Assembly: GCA_028865235.1 (NCBI GenBank)
Contig: CP114562.1
Coordinates: 174,042-238,041 of the forward strand
Origin: Candidatus Manganitrophus sp.
GTDB lineage: Bacteria; Nitrospirota; Nitrospiria; SBBL01; Manganitrophaceae
DNA length: 64,000 nucleotides
Direction: 5' to 3'
The notes under the pieces were generated by a model. It was not told where the DNA came from. It searched no databases and was given only the letters and a program-made list of their open reading frames with translations. The translations under genes and the position numbers were made by a program. Position 1 is the stretch's first letter, and each line of letters starts with the position of its first letter. Below, in pieces: positions 1 to 9,907 of this stretch.

Positions 1-423
1 GGGACGATCGTCGCCTATGCCGACGGCCATGTCGAGTATCTGAAACGCGAGGCGGTTTACCTCGATCCACGGTCGGGAAAACCCTCCAACCGCCTCTGGA
101 ACGGCTTTGGCCGCGATAACGATGAGGATGGAGACGGCGCGTTCGAGCCTGCGTCGGAGACGGTCACCGATAATAACGAATGGGTCACGCTCACCGGTGT
201 CAACACCGTCATTGACACCAAGATGACCGGCACCGCCAGCGGCAACTCCAGCTTCCTTCAGGGGGCACCGACGATGCTGGCGTTGGCAGATCCCATTGTC
301 TGGGGTGGGGCGACCTCCACCGCAGGGGATCTGCTTACCGATGCAAACGGTCCCACCACGCCAAAGCGGCGGCCTTTCCCGATCACCCTCACCGTCCTCG
401 GACAGACGCTGGTCAACAAATAG
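1..423 (+). CDS. C-terminal part of a pseudopilin-like (H-X9-DG type) exported protein
   Basis: The frame is open from base 1 to a TAG at 421-423, so only the last 140 or so residues are present and the start lies outside the window. Near the beginning it reads AYADGHVEYLKRE, which resembles the 'ADGHV' hairpin at the C-terminus of prepilin-like proteins processed by prepilin peptidase. An Asp-rich stretch, DNDEDGDGAFE, follows and could be a calcium-binding loop like those in the exported pilins downstream. A strong terminator lies just behind it, so it ends a transcription unit preceding the secretion locus. Family assignment rests on one motif and context; without the N-terminus the prepilin cleavage site cannot be seen. 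Confidence 0.55.
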   Translation, partial: GTIVAYADGHVEYLKREAVYLDPRSGKPSNRLWNGFGRDNDEDGDGAFEPASETVTDNNEWVTLTGVNTVIDTKMTGTASGNSSFLQGAPTMLALADPIVWGGATSTAGDLLTDANGPTTPKRRPFPITLTVLGQTLVNK

Positions 424-477
424 TTCCCGCCTGATGGCCGTTGAAGGGCTGCCCCATGCCGTCCTTCAACTGGATGT

Positions 478-513
478 CCCGGCCCCTCCCCACCCCCGGG
501 GGCCGGGGCTTTT
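478..513 (+). terminator. Rho-independent terminator after the pseudopilin-like gene
   Basis: CCCGGCCCC at 478-486 pairs with GGGGCCGGG at 499-507, and CTTTT follows at 509-513. The GC-rich nine-pair stem with a T tract lies about 55 bases after the stop at 423 and before the ABC transporter gene. Confidence 0.75.
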
Positions 514-584
514 CCTGAGGGGAGAAGAGGTTCTCCGATGAGGAAAAGTGAAAAGGGAGGGTGGTTTTAGTCTTTAGGAGAAAA

Positions 585-1434
585 ATGGAGCAACAGTATT
601 TCATCGAAGCAGAGAATCTCGGAAAGGTCTACCGGTCGCTCTTCGGGCTCCGGGAGGTCAAGGCGCTGGAGGGGCTCTCCTTCAAGCTCTCCAAGGGGGA
701 GGTGGTCGGTCTCTTGGGGCCGAACGGGGCCGGAAAGACGACCACGATCATGCTGATTCTGGGGCTGCTGGCGCCGACCTCGGGGCGGCTTCGGCTCTTC
801 GGCAAAGACCCCAAAGAGGTGGCCGTGAAGGAGAAGGTCGGATTCCTGCCGGAGGAGTCTTATTTCTATCGCTTTTTTACCGGGGAGGAGATCCTTCACT
901 ACTACGGCGGGCTTTTCCGGATCAAATCCAATATCCGAAAGGAGCGGGTGAATGCGCTGCTGCTGCGGGTTGGTCTCTGGGAGGTGAGAAAACGGCGGCT
1001 GAAAGGGTACTCGAAAGGGATGCTCCGCCGGATCGGCCTCGCCCAGGCGCTGATCAATGACCCCGAGTTTTTGATCCTGGATGAGCCGACCGCCGGGCTC
1101 GACCCGATCGGGACGCGGGAGGTCAAAGAGCTGATCCTGCAATTAAAGTCCGAGGGGAAAACGATCTTGCTCTGCTCTCACCTGTTGGGGGGATGTGCAG
1201 CAGGTCTGCGATCGAATCTTGATGCTCTATCGGGGAAAGGTCATTGCCGAGGGGCCGATTGGAGCGGTCTTGGCGAAGCGGGATCATATCGGAATCGATT
1301 TTAGAAACCTTCCGGCGGAGGCGCTGGAAGAAATCCGGAAGGTCGCGGAGAAGCATGGCTCGGAGGTGGTCGATGTCGAGCCTTTGTCAGAGACGTTGGA
1401 GGAATTTTTTATCAAAACGGTGCAGGGAAAATGA
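585..1434 (+). CDS. ABC transporter ATP-binding protein, PilH-like (frameshifted)
   Basis: This is the nucleotide-binding subunit of an ABC-2 type exporter. ATG 585 is chosen because AGGAG lies just upstream (576-580). The Walker A GPNGAGKTT is at about residues 45-53, an unusual signature YSKGM replaces LSGGQ, and Walker B is FLILDEPT. At a G6 run (1187-1192) the frame shifts. Deleting one G joins the N-terminal 200 residues to the C-terminal part beginning DVQQVCDRILML, giving a normal length of about 283 residues. The last bases overlap the permease start at 1431. Myxococcus xanthus has an ABC pair, pilHI, inside its pilus locus, and the position here suggests a comparable role. The frameshift is probably a sequence error. 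Confidence 0.85.
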
Positions 1435-2762
1435 GGAAGATCTTCTCGATCGCATACGGCACGTTCATCGAAGCGTTTCGAAGCTGGCTTTTTCTCAGCC
1501 TGTTTTTGGCCGGTATTTTTCTTCTTTTGGTTTCGGTTTTCCTTCCGGCAGTCCATCCCGATGATCAGGCTCAAGCTTCTGCTGAATGTCCAGATCACCT
1601 CGCTGACCCTCTTTAGCTCGATGGCGATGGTCTTCTTCATGGCGCCGGCCCTTCCTCGGGAGATCGAAGAGCGGACCCTCTACCCCGTTCTGGCCAAGCC
1701 GGTAGGACGCTCGGTCTATTTGCAAGGGAGGACTGCTCGGGGCGCTCGCCTTCGGGTTGGCCGGAATCGGCTTGGCCTCCTTTCTGGGTCTCCTTTATTT
1801 CGTGATCGGCTTTCCGGTCCTGATGGACAAGGGGAGCAGCGCCCACCCGATGCAATACCTCGCATCGGATGAAAAGAGCCCCGCTTTGATGGAGAGGGAC
1901 TTTTTATCCTAAGCCACTTTCCCAAAGATAAACTCTGGCTCAACGAGCGGGGAAATCACACGGCGACCTGGACCTTTGATCAACTGGACCGCTTGCCCCA
2001 AACGCCGGAGAGTCTCGATCTGGTTCTGGAGATGGATCGGATTAACATCAACACGCTGGCCAAGGCAGCCAAGGTCCATGTGGCGGTGATCGGGGGAAAT
2101 TCAAAGGTTCTCTTTTCCAAAGAGACCTATCTCGAAGAGAAAGGGCCGACCCTCGTTCCGGTCGATCACGACCTTCTGTCAGGTCGGCAGCGGATTGAGA
2201 TTGCGCTTCGGCCGAGGGAGACCTCCTACTTTATCTCCGTCGGGCCGGAGAGCGTTCGTTTAGGATATCGGGGTGGAAGCAGCCTCTGGGCCAATTACTT
2301 TCGGGCGGCGATGGGGGCTTTTTTGCCTTGGCTCTAATAACGGTCGTTTCGTTGGCGGCCTCCACCTACTTTTCACAAAAGATGGCGATCGCAATCGGCC
2401 TCTTCACCTATGTCGCCGGCAACACCCTCCCATACCTTCGGAGCTTCGCCCGGTTGCTGAAAGGAGGGCTGGATGAGGAAGCCCTGACGATCCCCGGAAT
2501 GGAGGGGGCACAGGCGACTCTCGGCGCATTATCAAAAGAGGATCTCCCATGGATGGAATGGCTGACCTGGTTGAAGTCTCCTTTAGAGGCTTTTTGTGAT
2601 CTCTTTCCCGACTTTCAGAAATTTGATCTGACGCAGCCGCTGATCGAGGGGATCTATATTGAAAATCACCTCCTCTCGCAGGCAGGCTTCTATCTTTTGG
2701 CGTACAGCTTCCCCCTCTTTTTAATCTCGGTCGCAATCTTCCATCGCCGGGAGTTGAAATAA
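1431..2762 (+). CDS. ABC-2 type permease, PilI-like (several frameshifts)
   Basis: This is the membrane subunit paired with the upstream ATPase. The N-terminal membrane segment (SWLFLSLFLAGIFLLLV) is followed by a block containing MVFFMAPALPREIEERTLY, typical of ABC-2 permeases in which a cytoplasmic 'EERTL' motif follows a transmembrane helix. A soluble extracytoplasmic segment of about 140 residues lies between 1911 and 2270, and further membrane helices follow at 2330-2460 and near the C-terminus. Joining the pieces needs at least four frame corrections, near 1560, 1730, 1900 (a T5 run) and 2315, giving about 440 residues. So many shifts could mean a pseudogene, but each piece is well conserved in character and the neighbours show the same problem. 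Confidence 0.7.
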
Positions 2763-2767
2763 AAGAA

Positions 2768-3597
2768 ATGCCGACATCTCTCATCAAACGGATTGGGATT
2801 GCCCTGTTGTTCTTCCTGATTTTGAATGCCTTGCTCGGCCGGGTGGAGACCCAAAGGGCAAAAGAGGAGCTAGTCGATACCTCTTCCTATGATGCCCTGA
2901 CGCCGGGTGAGTTTGTCGGGACGATCGCCCTGGCCGGGTTTCGAGCGATGGCGGTCGATATGCTCTGGGTCCGAGCCATTGACCTCTGGAAGGAGAAAGA
3001 TTGGTACCAGGCGCTCACGGTATATCGACTCATCTCAAAGTTACAGCCTCATTTTGAAGAGGCCTGGGTGACCAATGGCTGGAATATGGCCATTAACATT
3101 GCCGTCAGTAAACGTCAGAAGGGGGCCGATGCCGAAGCATGGGAGTGGGTAGAGAGGGGGCTCGATTACCTAAAAGGGGGATCTCGCGGAACCCCAAGAG
3201 CCATTATCTCCATTACTATTACGGCTGGCTGACTTATCGGATGGGCCAGGACGAATACTATCGGGCCCGGTTTGCGCAGGACGGTCTGGATCCTTTGGAA
3301 GAGTCATATCTCTACCTTAAAAAAGCATCGGATCTGAAAGGCCCGCATTATGCTTATGACAACCGTCTCGCCTTTCTTTTTCATGAAAAAGGGATCTGGG
3401 AGCAGGAGAATGGAAATCGGGTCGCGGCGCTTGAATTCTTCAAAGCCTCGAAGAGCCATATGGAACGGGCATCAACCCTCATCCCGGACGGCTCCTCCCG
3501 GGTCGGAAGCCCATCTTAATTTTTTAAATTACAAAGAGAGTTTGACAAGAAAATGGCCGATCTTGATCGGCTGATCCAGGAACTCCAACGATCGTAG
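2768..3597 (+). CDS. Membrane-anchored tetratricopeptide-like protein (frameshifted)
   Basis: An N-terminal hydrophobic segment (IGIALLFFLILNALLG, residues about 8-23) is followed by helical pairs with TPR character, for example WYQALTVYRLISKLQPHFEEAW and later blocks rich in Tyr, Ala and Leu. The start ATG 2768 lies 5 bases after the permease stop, so the gene is probably co-transcribed and translationally coupled. Frame shifts near 3175 (an AAAAGGGGG run) and near 3515 must be corrected to reach the TAG at 3595-3597, giving about 275 residues. TPR proteins are common accessory factors of pilus and secretion assembly, but no specific partner can be named from sequence. Confidence 0.6.
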
Positions 3598-3645
3598 CAG
3601 GGGGCCGAGGAAGATGAAGCCGGCGATCAGAAAAGGGCTGGAGCG

Positions 3646-4044
3646 GTGTTGAGTCTATTTCACAGAAAGAAGGCGAAATCGCATATCGAGAAGCGGGGTT
3701 CTCCCCGTGTCGCGCTGGTCGATTATTATCTTTTTTATTTGAAGGACCCGCTCAGAGATACCTCTGCTATCCGGGGAGAGGTGATCAACCTTTCCAAAGA
3801 GGGGGTGTTGTTCGAGAGCCTCGACCCTTTCGATCCTGGGATCGAGCTGGCCTTGAAGCTTCAGATCCCATATAAGAATGAATTCATTCGGGCCTCCGGA
3901 AGAATCATACGGATTGAGAGAGGGTCTCACCCCTCCAAAGCGCGCGTTGCGGCGAACTACACGAAGATTCTGAACGGCCCGAAGGAATTGCTTTTCGACA
4001 CGCTGGTACATCTGGTCACAGAGAAAAAGGAGGGGGATGATTAA
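3646..4044 (+). CDS. PilZ-domain protein (probable c-di-GMP receptor)
   Basis: Initiation is at GTG 3646 and the product has 132 residues. The c-di-GMP-binding signature of PilZ domains is present as an N-terminal basic box (EKRGSPRVA, residues about 15-23) followed by a NLSKEGVLFES block matching the (D/N)xSxxG motif. The rest is the short beta-barrel. The end overlaps the start of the secretin gene by 8 bases, tying it to the pilus/secretion operon. PilZ proteins commonly adjust pilus or secretion activity to cellular c-di-GMP. Whether this one binds the nucleotide is inferred from the motif; the RxxxR spacing is not a perfect match. Confidence 0.75.
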   Translation: MLSLFHRKKAKSHIEKRGSPRVALVDYYLFYLKDPLRDTSAIRGEVINLSKEGVLFESLDPFDPGIELALKLQIPYKNEFIRASGRIIRIERGSHPSKARVAANYTKILNGPKELLFDTLVHLVTEKKEGDD

Positions 4045-5995
4045 GAGGATACTTCGGCGTCGCCCCGGACGGACGAAAGCGAGATGGTTTGTCCTGGTCT
4101 TCGTATGCCTGATCGGCTTTCAGGGATGCAGTCACGTTCTTCCCGATTTCGAGCGCTATTCCGGCGGCACGGTTGTAAAGAGCCGTCGCTTCTCGGTCCC
4201 GTTTTCCGAGGGGAAGTACGACGAGGTGATCGAGCGGGCAAGTCGTCACCTCAAACGGGACGATCCACTTTATCGGGAAGCGGTTTTTTTATGTACCGGG
4301 CGAGGCTCGCTCAACTGCAAGAGCAGGAGCGGCAGGCGGAACATGCCCGAAAGCTCCGGGAACGCGAGGCAACCATCGACGTTGATGAAAAGGCGACGGC
4401 ACCGAAAGAAGGGCCTCCAAGGAATCGATCGGCGATTCAAAGGGAGTCGGGTTTTGTCGAGCCCCCTTTTCCTCCCGAGTTTCCGAAGGATCCCTCCCTT
4501 CTGGAAAAGCTGAATCGGAAAATACCCTCTTTGAATATCATCGATGGGGAGGTGGAGTTCATCCTCTATGATCTTTTTAAGGACACCGGTATCAACATCA
4601 TTTCAGATCCGGGTCTTCTGAAGGGAAAGAAGATCAGCCTTCGCCTGCAAGATGAGACGATTTTGAATATTTTAAAATATATGGCCGAAAACCAGGGATT
4701 TGACTTTGCCATCCGCGACAACACCCTCTGGCTGACCGTCCCGAAAAAAGAGCAGCTTACGACGCGGGTTTTCCGCTTGAAACACGGGCTGACCGCTTCC
4801 CGCCTGACGCGGGACTTTGAATCACTGGCCGATCTGAGTTTTCTAAACCAGGCAACACAGCAGCAGGGGGGAGCGGGAAGCGTCGGAGGGCAGGGGACCA
4901 TTCCGCAGGGGGGAGAGGGGGACATCATAGGACAGAGGGCCAGTACGAAAGAGAAAGAGATTCTATCGGCTTTAGAGCTCTTTTTGGAAAACTTTCCGAA
5001 GCTGGTCGAATGGCCGGAAGGAAGCCAGCTCTTTATTGACAAAAAAAAGAACCTGGTGGTGATTCGAAGCAGCCCCTCTACCCTGACCGAGGCGGGAAAA
5101 CTCCTGAAAGAGTTCGATATCAATCCGATCCAGGTTCTCATTGAAACCCGTTTTATCGAGGTCTCCGATTTGGACCTTTTTGATTTCGGCGTCGGTTTCA
5201 ACGTCGCCGAAAGGCCGGGTGATACCACCCCGAATAAAGGGGGAAGCTTTTTTGATGTTCCATTGGTTCCTCCGCCGACCCCCCCGGGCGGGACCAATGT
5301 CCTGCTCACAGGTGTGATGTCGGGCTCCCGCTTTCAGGCGGCGATTTTCGTCCTCGATCGCCTGGAAACCTCGAACACCCTCTCCTCTCCCCGGGTGACC
5401 ACCTCCAACAACAGCATGGCGACGCTGGCGGTGGTGACGAACCTGGTCTTTATTGAGGACTTTCAGGTAGAGTTCCCGCAGACGCCGATTGCTCCCGGCC
5501 CGGTTGGGGGCCAGCAGGTGGTGGTGAATCCGATCCCGACCCTGGTCGCGACGGTCAATGACAGAAACTTCACCGGCATCGTCCTGAATGTGACGCCGAG
5601 CGTCGGCGCCGATGGAAAGACGATTACGCTCACCCTGCAGCCGGTCGTCCGTGCCAAGGTCGATGAAATCGTCCTGCAGAACACGGCGGTGATCCCGATC
5701 CCGGGAGGGGGCAGTTGATCAGTCCCGCGATTATACGACCGATCATCGAGACACGATTTGTCAATACGCAACTCACGATCGAAGATCACTCCACTGTGGT
5801 GATGGGAGGATTGAGCACCTGATTGAGAAGAAAATCGAGAACAAGGTTCCTTACCTGGGTGATATCCCATTTCTGGGCCGGCTCTTCCGCCGGGACATCC
5901 GTTCCACCGACAAAAAGAATCTGATGATCTTCGTGACCACCCGAATCCTCAATGAGGAGGGAGGGAGATATACCGATGGCGAATCTTCAGAGTAA
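4037..5995 (+). CDS. Secretin, GspD/PilQ family outer-membrane channel (frameshifted)
   Basis: The product begins with basic residues and a lipoprotein-like signal ending FQGC. A T7 run at 4284-4290 shifts the frame, after which the domains follow in order: an Asp/Glu-rich linker, an STN/N0-type domain (about 4500-4740), an N1-type domain and the secretin barrel. The barrel carries the family's C-terminal hallmarks, VVMGGL followed by VPYLGDIPFLGRLFRR (about 5800-5895). Two more shifts, at a G5 run (5707-5711) and near 5815, split this end in the raw sequence. Corrected length is about 650 residues. It would form the outer-membrane gate for the filament. The stop at 5993-5995 lies 16 bases before the next gene. 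Confidence 0.85.
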
Positions 5996-6011
5996 GGAGT
6001 GCAGGTAGAAG

Positions 6012-7671
6012 ATGGCAGAAAGGGGTCTTGGAATCGATATCTCTTCTCATGCGGTCAGGCTCATCGAGTTAACGAAGGATCGACGTCGGATCACGGTCGT
6101 GAAAAGCTCTCAGATCGATCTGGAGACGGACCCGCTGTCAGCAAGCGCCGGCGTCGCCATTGCAGAGAAAATACAGAAGGGGCTTCGACAGGCCAGTGTT
6201 AAAAAACGGAGTGCGCTTCCCGCCGTCCCAGGGAAGGAAGGGATTTTTAAATACTATTATATTCCGACGACGGTTCGAAAAAACTTAAAGGCCCTGTTTA
6301 AAATAATCACCACTGCCGGCACACCGGAGGGGGTTGTCGCCGGATGGAGGCCGATCTCCCCTCTTCAGGGGGAGATCGGATCCCTTTTAGAGAATCAGCT
6401 CTATATGGTTGCCCTCTGCAAGAACGACATCCTGCAGAAGAGCCTGATCCTTTTGGAAAAAGGAAAGATTCAGGCGACACGTTTTACCCTTAGGGCGACC
6501 GGCTTGCAGGAGATCGCCAGGCATCTGAAGCTCTCGGAGGGAGGGGAAGCGGTCTTGTTGGCCGAATTGGACCGACACGAGGTTAATCTGGTTATCCTGA
6601 TGGGGAAAGAGATGGTCTTTGCGCGGGCCTTTTCCTATTCTCAAGGGGGATTTACAGAACGCCTGAAAGAGCGCTTTCCAGAGGAGGAGGCCTACCTTGC
6701 ACAGGCCCAATCTCAAGTCAATCTGTTTAACCCAGGTGCGGGGAGAGAGGCCGAACTGTGCCGTTCGATCGCCCTGGCGCTGACAACGGAACTCCGTCAG
6801 AGCATTCAGAATGCGCAGGCGCAGATTAAGAGAAAAGAGCTCCGGGTCGAAAAGATCTATCTCTGTGGTGAGTCGTCCGGGCTGGTCGGTCTGCCTGAAT
6901 ATCTATCGCAAGAGATGGGAAAGCCGGTTGAAGTCATCGATCCTTTTGACGGGTTGGCTGTAAAACCCTCTAAAAAAGGGGAAACCATCCCGAACAAAAG
7001 AGGGTTGGCAGTAGCCCTGGGGCTTGCTTTAACCGATCTTTCTTCGAAGGACGCGGCCCTCTTGCTCACCCCGCCGCCGGTTGAACAGAAGGAATACTTT
7101 TGGGCTCACACCGCTTATCGCTATTACGCGATCGGCATGGCCCTTTTGACAGCCTTGGTCATCTATCTCGGCGGCACCTACTCTCTGAATAAGGTCGATC
7201 GGATTCACCTGCAGATCGACCAGCAACTGCAGAGTGCCAGGGGGAAAAAAGAGCAGCTTCTTGGGGTCGCGGCCGGTCTGGAAGCGGTCAAAAAGCAGTT
7301 GGAACAGCTTACAGAAGGCCTGCATCGGCCGGAACCGACGCTTGCGATTCTGGAGGAACTCGGCCGGGTGACCCCTCCCGGAATTCGACTCACATCCGTT
7401 GAGATCAGGAATGTCGGATCCGGATTTCCTTTTGATCAAGCACAGGTGGTGACCCTGTCCGGCGTTTTAGGGGATCGGGAGGCGACCGAGATCGCGTTCA
7501 TCGATGCCGTTGAGCGCTACGCCAGAGCGATTGAGCAGGCGCCGGGCTTCATTCAGCGAAAGATCGAGCGGACCGGGGAGCCGGAGCCGATTCGTCCTCA
7601 AGGGGGGGTATGGCCGTGGCGAACCAGCCCAGGGCCTTTCAGTTTCAGTTTCAACTGGCTCCCCGGAGGTA
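6012..7671 (+). CDS. GspL-like protein: PilM-type actin-fold domain joined to a PilN-type domain
   Basis: The N-terminal 340 residues form an actin-like ATPase-fold domain: RGLGIDISSHAVRLIEL at the start, LLAELDRHEVNLVILMG in the middle and IYLCGESSGL near residue 280. A single membrane helix follows (YYAIGMALLTALVIYLGG, about residues 370-387). Then comes a coiled-coil and a ferredoxin-like periplasmic domain of PilN type ending around residue 520. In type IV pilus systems these are two proteins; type II secretion GspL has this fused plan. The raw frame runs past 7671 only because of a G7 run at 7602-7608. Corrected, it ends in a TAG at 7669-7671, just before the next gene. It would anchor the inner-membrane platform and contact the GspE-type ATPases. 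Confidence 0.8.
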
Positions 7672-7678
7672 GCAACAA

Positions 7679-8461
7679 ATGCTCGACCGAATCGCTGCCA
7701 ATAAAAAGTTGGTGATCTACCTCTTCGGGTTTTTCACTTTTTATATTGGGCTTTCTTATTTTTCTGGAAAAGCACATATTTCTCCACTTCGAGAACGGAT
7801 TAAGCTTCTTCAGGCAAAGGTTCAGGAAATAAAAGGCTATTATGATCCCTTGGGGGCACAGGTCCACTATGTCGAAAAAGACGCCAAAGAGGCGGAGGCC
7901 TTTTATCGGCAGCACTACCAGGCTCTTTTGGGGAAAGCGGTCTTTCAACCGGGGGATGCCTATCGAATTCCCGCTGATGAACGCTCCCCGAAAAATTACT
8001 TTCGGAAAAGGGTCCTTGAATTTCAAGAGCGGCTCCAGGGTTATCAAATCCCCTTCCTTCCGAACCCGCTTCAAGAGCCCGATTCGAAGAGGATGGAGGA
8101 GATCCTTCTTAAGATGGCCTTGACCGAGCGGGTTGTTGAAACACTGAAGGGGGCCGGTATTTCCAACGCGACCTTCTCGGATATCCAGCAACATTCGGAA
8201 GAGGTGTCCGACTATCTCTTTATTGATCGCCTCACCCGGTATCGACTTCAGATGACGACGGAAGCTCCCTTTGAGAAGATGGTGAAATGGGTGGATTCTC
8301 TGAAACAGCCAGGCGGATTTCTCTTTATTGAGCAGATGACGATCAATGCAGCCGCCGACTCCAGAACGGTTCGGGTGAATCTGGCAGCGCTTCAACCCCG
8401 TTTGAAGGAGCGCCTGACCTATGCCAAGGTGCTCGCTCCGGAAGGTCCGGGCGATCATTAG
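7679..8461 (+). CDS. PilO/GspM-like inner-membrane platform protein
   Basis: An intact 260-residue frame begins at ATG 7679, preceded by GGAGG (7664-7668). One membrane helix near the N-terminus (VIYLFGFFTFYIGLSYF) is followed by a coiled-coil (about residues 35-75) and an alpha/beta periplasmic domain, the layout of PilO and GspM. It directly follows the GspL/PilN-type gene, its usual partner. PilO-type proteins dimerise with PilN-type ones and link the inner-membrane platform to the secretin. The assignment depends on topology and gene order; family identity is low, as is normal for PilO. Confidence 0.7.
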   Translation: MLDRIAANKKLVIYLFGFFTFYIGLSYFSGKAHISPLRERIKLLQAKVQEIKGYYDPLGAQVHYVEKDAKEAEAFYRQHYQALLGKAVFQPGDAYRIPADERSPKNYFRKRVLEFQERLQGYQIPFLPNPLQEPDSKRMEEILLKMALTERVVETLKGAGISNATFSDIQQHSEEVSDYLFIDRLTRYRLQMTTEAPFEKMVKWVDSLKQPGGFLFIEQMTINAAADSRTVRVNLAALQPRLKERLTYAKVLAPEGPGDH

Positions 8462-8489
8462 CGGGCTTAAGCGATTAAAGGAACCGAAT

Positions 8490-9126
8490 ATGATTTCCTT
8501 CTTGAAAAATCTTTCTCCAGACCGACTCTTCTTTTTGGTGGCACTCGCCCTTTTTTTCTTCCCTTTCCTCTGACCCTCTTTCGTTCTGATTATCCGAATC
8601 TCTCCTTCATCGAGCGTCCCCAATCCGGACTTCGCATAAAAGAAAAAGTGATGGATTGGCTTGGCCTCCCCCGGGACATTGTCCTTGATGAAATGCGGTT
8701 CTTAAATGTCTCGGTTCGGAACCCATCGCTTGAAGAAAAAGGACCGCCGGCGCCCCATGAGTGGAATGTGGCCCTGATCGAAAAGCCTTTTTTACATGCC
8801 GCCCCGCGTCCACAGCATGTCAGAAAAACGGGGGAGGCGACGGGCAAGAAAAGGGTGCGCCTGGTTCAGAAGGGGAGGCCGTTGGAGACAAAAAACTGGT
8901 CTTTGTCGGGCTGGTGCAGACGGAGCGAGAGGGAGAGGTGAAAGTGGTCCTCAAGGATGTCAAATCAAAACGGCATCATCTTCTGAATAAAGGAGAGGGA
9001 ATCGATGGCTTGAAGGTGGAAGAAGTGGTTTTTCATACGGCCGTTCTGGTGAGCGAAGATGGTCGACGTTGGACGCTGACGACACGGCCCGGAGCATTTA
9101 ATCGATTTTTACGAGGGGAGGAGTAA
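8490..9126 (+). CDS. GspC/PilP-like secretin-linking protein (frameshifted)
   Basis: An N-terminal helix (RLFFLVALALFFFPF) is followed by a long extracytoplasmic region with a proline-rich linker and a C-terminal beta domain. The beta domain reads KLVFVGLVQTEREGEVKVVL and ends VSEDGRRWTLTTRPG, like the HR domain of GspC and the beta domain of PilP, where a short 'VxxG...VEEV' fold contacts the secretin. A T7 run at 8551-8557 and a shift near 8845 interrupt the raw frame; corrected length is about 212 residues. Position after PilM/N and PilO genes is the usual place for PilP. The sequence match is weak, so this rests mainly on topology and order. Confidence 0.5.
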
Positions 9127-9890
9127 ATGCGGGTCTGGACCATTGCCATCGGATTCTTTAAAGAGACGGTTCTGCAGTCGGTCTATTTTTCGCTGATTCT
9201 CTTTTTCTCGTTTCTCATCTTATCGACACGCATTTTGACCCTCTTTGGGATGGGAGATGAAGTTCGGATGATGCAGGAGATGGGGATCTCCAGCCTGACG
9301 CTTGCCGGACTTTTAATCACCCTTTTGGTCGCGACGCACGTCATCTCCGAAGAGATCCGAAAGAGGACATTGGTGACCCTTCTTTCCAAGCCGGTCCACA
9401 CCTGGGAATTGATCTGCGGCAAGTTTTGGGAATTGCGCTGGTTCTTCTCTTGGCCTACCTCATCCTCTCTTCTGTCTTTTATCTGACCCTCTGGTGGAAA
9501 GGGGAGGGCTATACCGGCAGCGATCTCCCCAAAGGGATTCTCCTCTCGTATCTTCAGGTCCTGATCATCGCCGCCCTGTCGATGGGTTTCTCCATCTTTC
9601 TGCCGCTTACCACCAACGCAGCCCTCTGTTTGAGCTTATTTGCTCTCGGCCATCTCTCCAGTTTTATCTACGGCTCGGCCCTCAAAGGGGGGACCTTCGC
9701 AAAAGGCCTCGGAAAGGTGGTTTATCTTTTCGTCCCCAATCTCAGTTTTTTGGATCTCACCTTTGCCATCGGGTTGGGGCGGCCCGTCTCTTCTATCTAT
9801 ATGGGATGGGCAGTGCTTTATAGCTTATTCTATATCGGGATCACACTCTATGCCGCGTCGGTGATGATCGACAGGCGGGAGATGTATTAG
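9127..9890 (+). CDS. Second ABC-2 type permease in the pilus locus (frameshifted)
   Basis: ATG 9127 follows the previous TAA without a gap. The product has about six hydrophobic helices, with SEEIRKRTLVTLLSKPV after the second, the conserved cytoplasmic element of ABC-2 permeases (compare EERTLYPVLAKPV in the first permease). A missing G in TTTTGGGAATT near 9425 breaks the frame; restoring it gives CGKFWGIALVLLLAYLIL and a protein of about 254 residues. It has no ATPase of its own nearby, so it may share the ATPase at 585-1434, forming a heterodimeric exporter with the permease at 1431-2762. The substrate is unknown. Confidence 0.75.
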
Positions 9891-9907
9891 TACAGAATGG
9901 GTACAGG

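Noticed and set aside
1431..2762. True pseudogene status for the first permease
   Set aside because: All segments of an ABC-2 permease are present in order and neighbouring genes are broken in the same homopolymer-linked way, so sequence error is more likely; it cannot be excluded.
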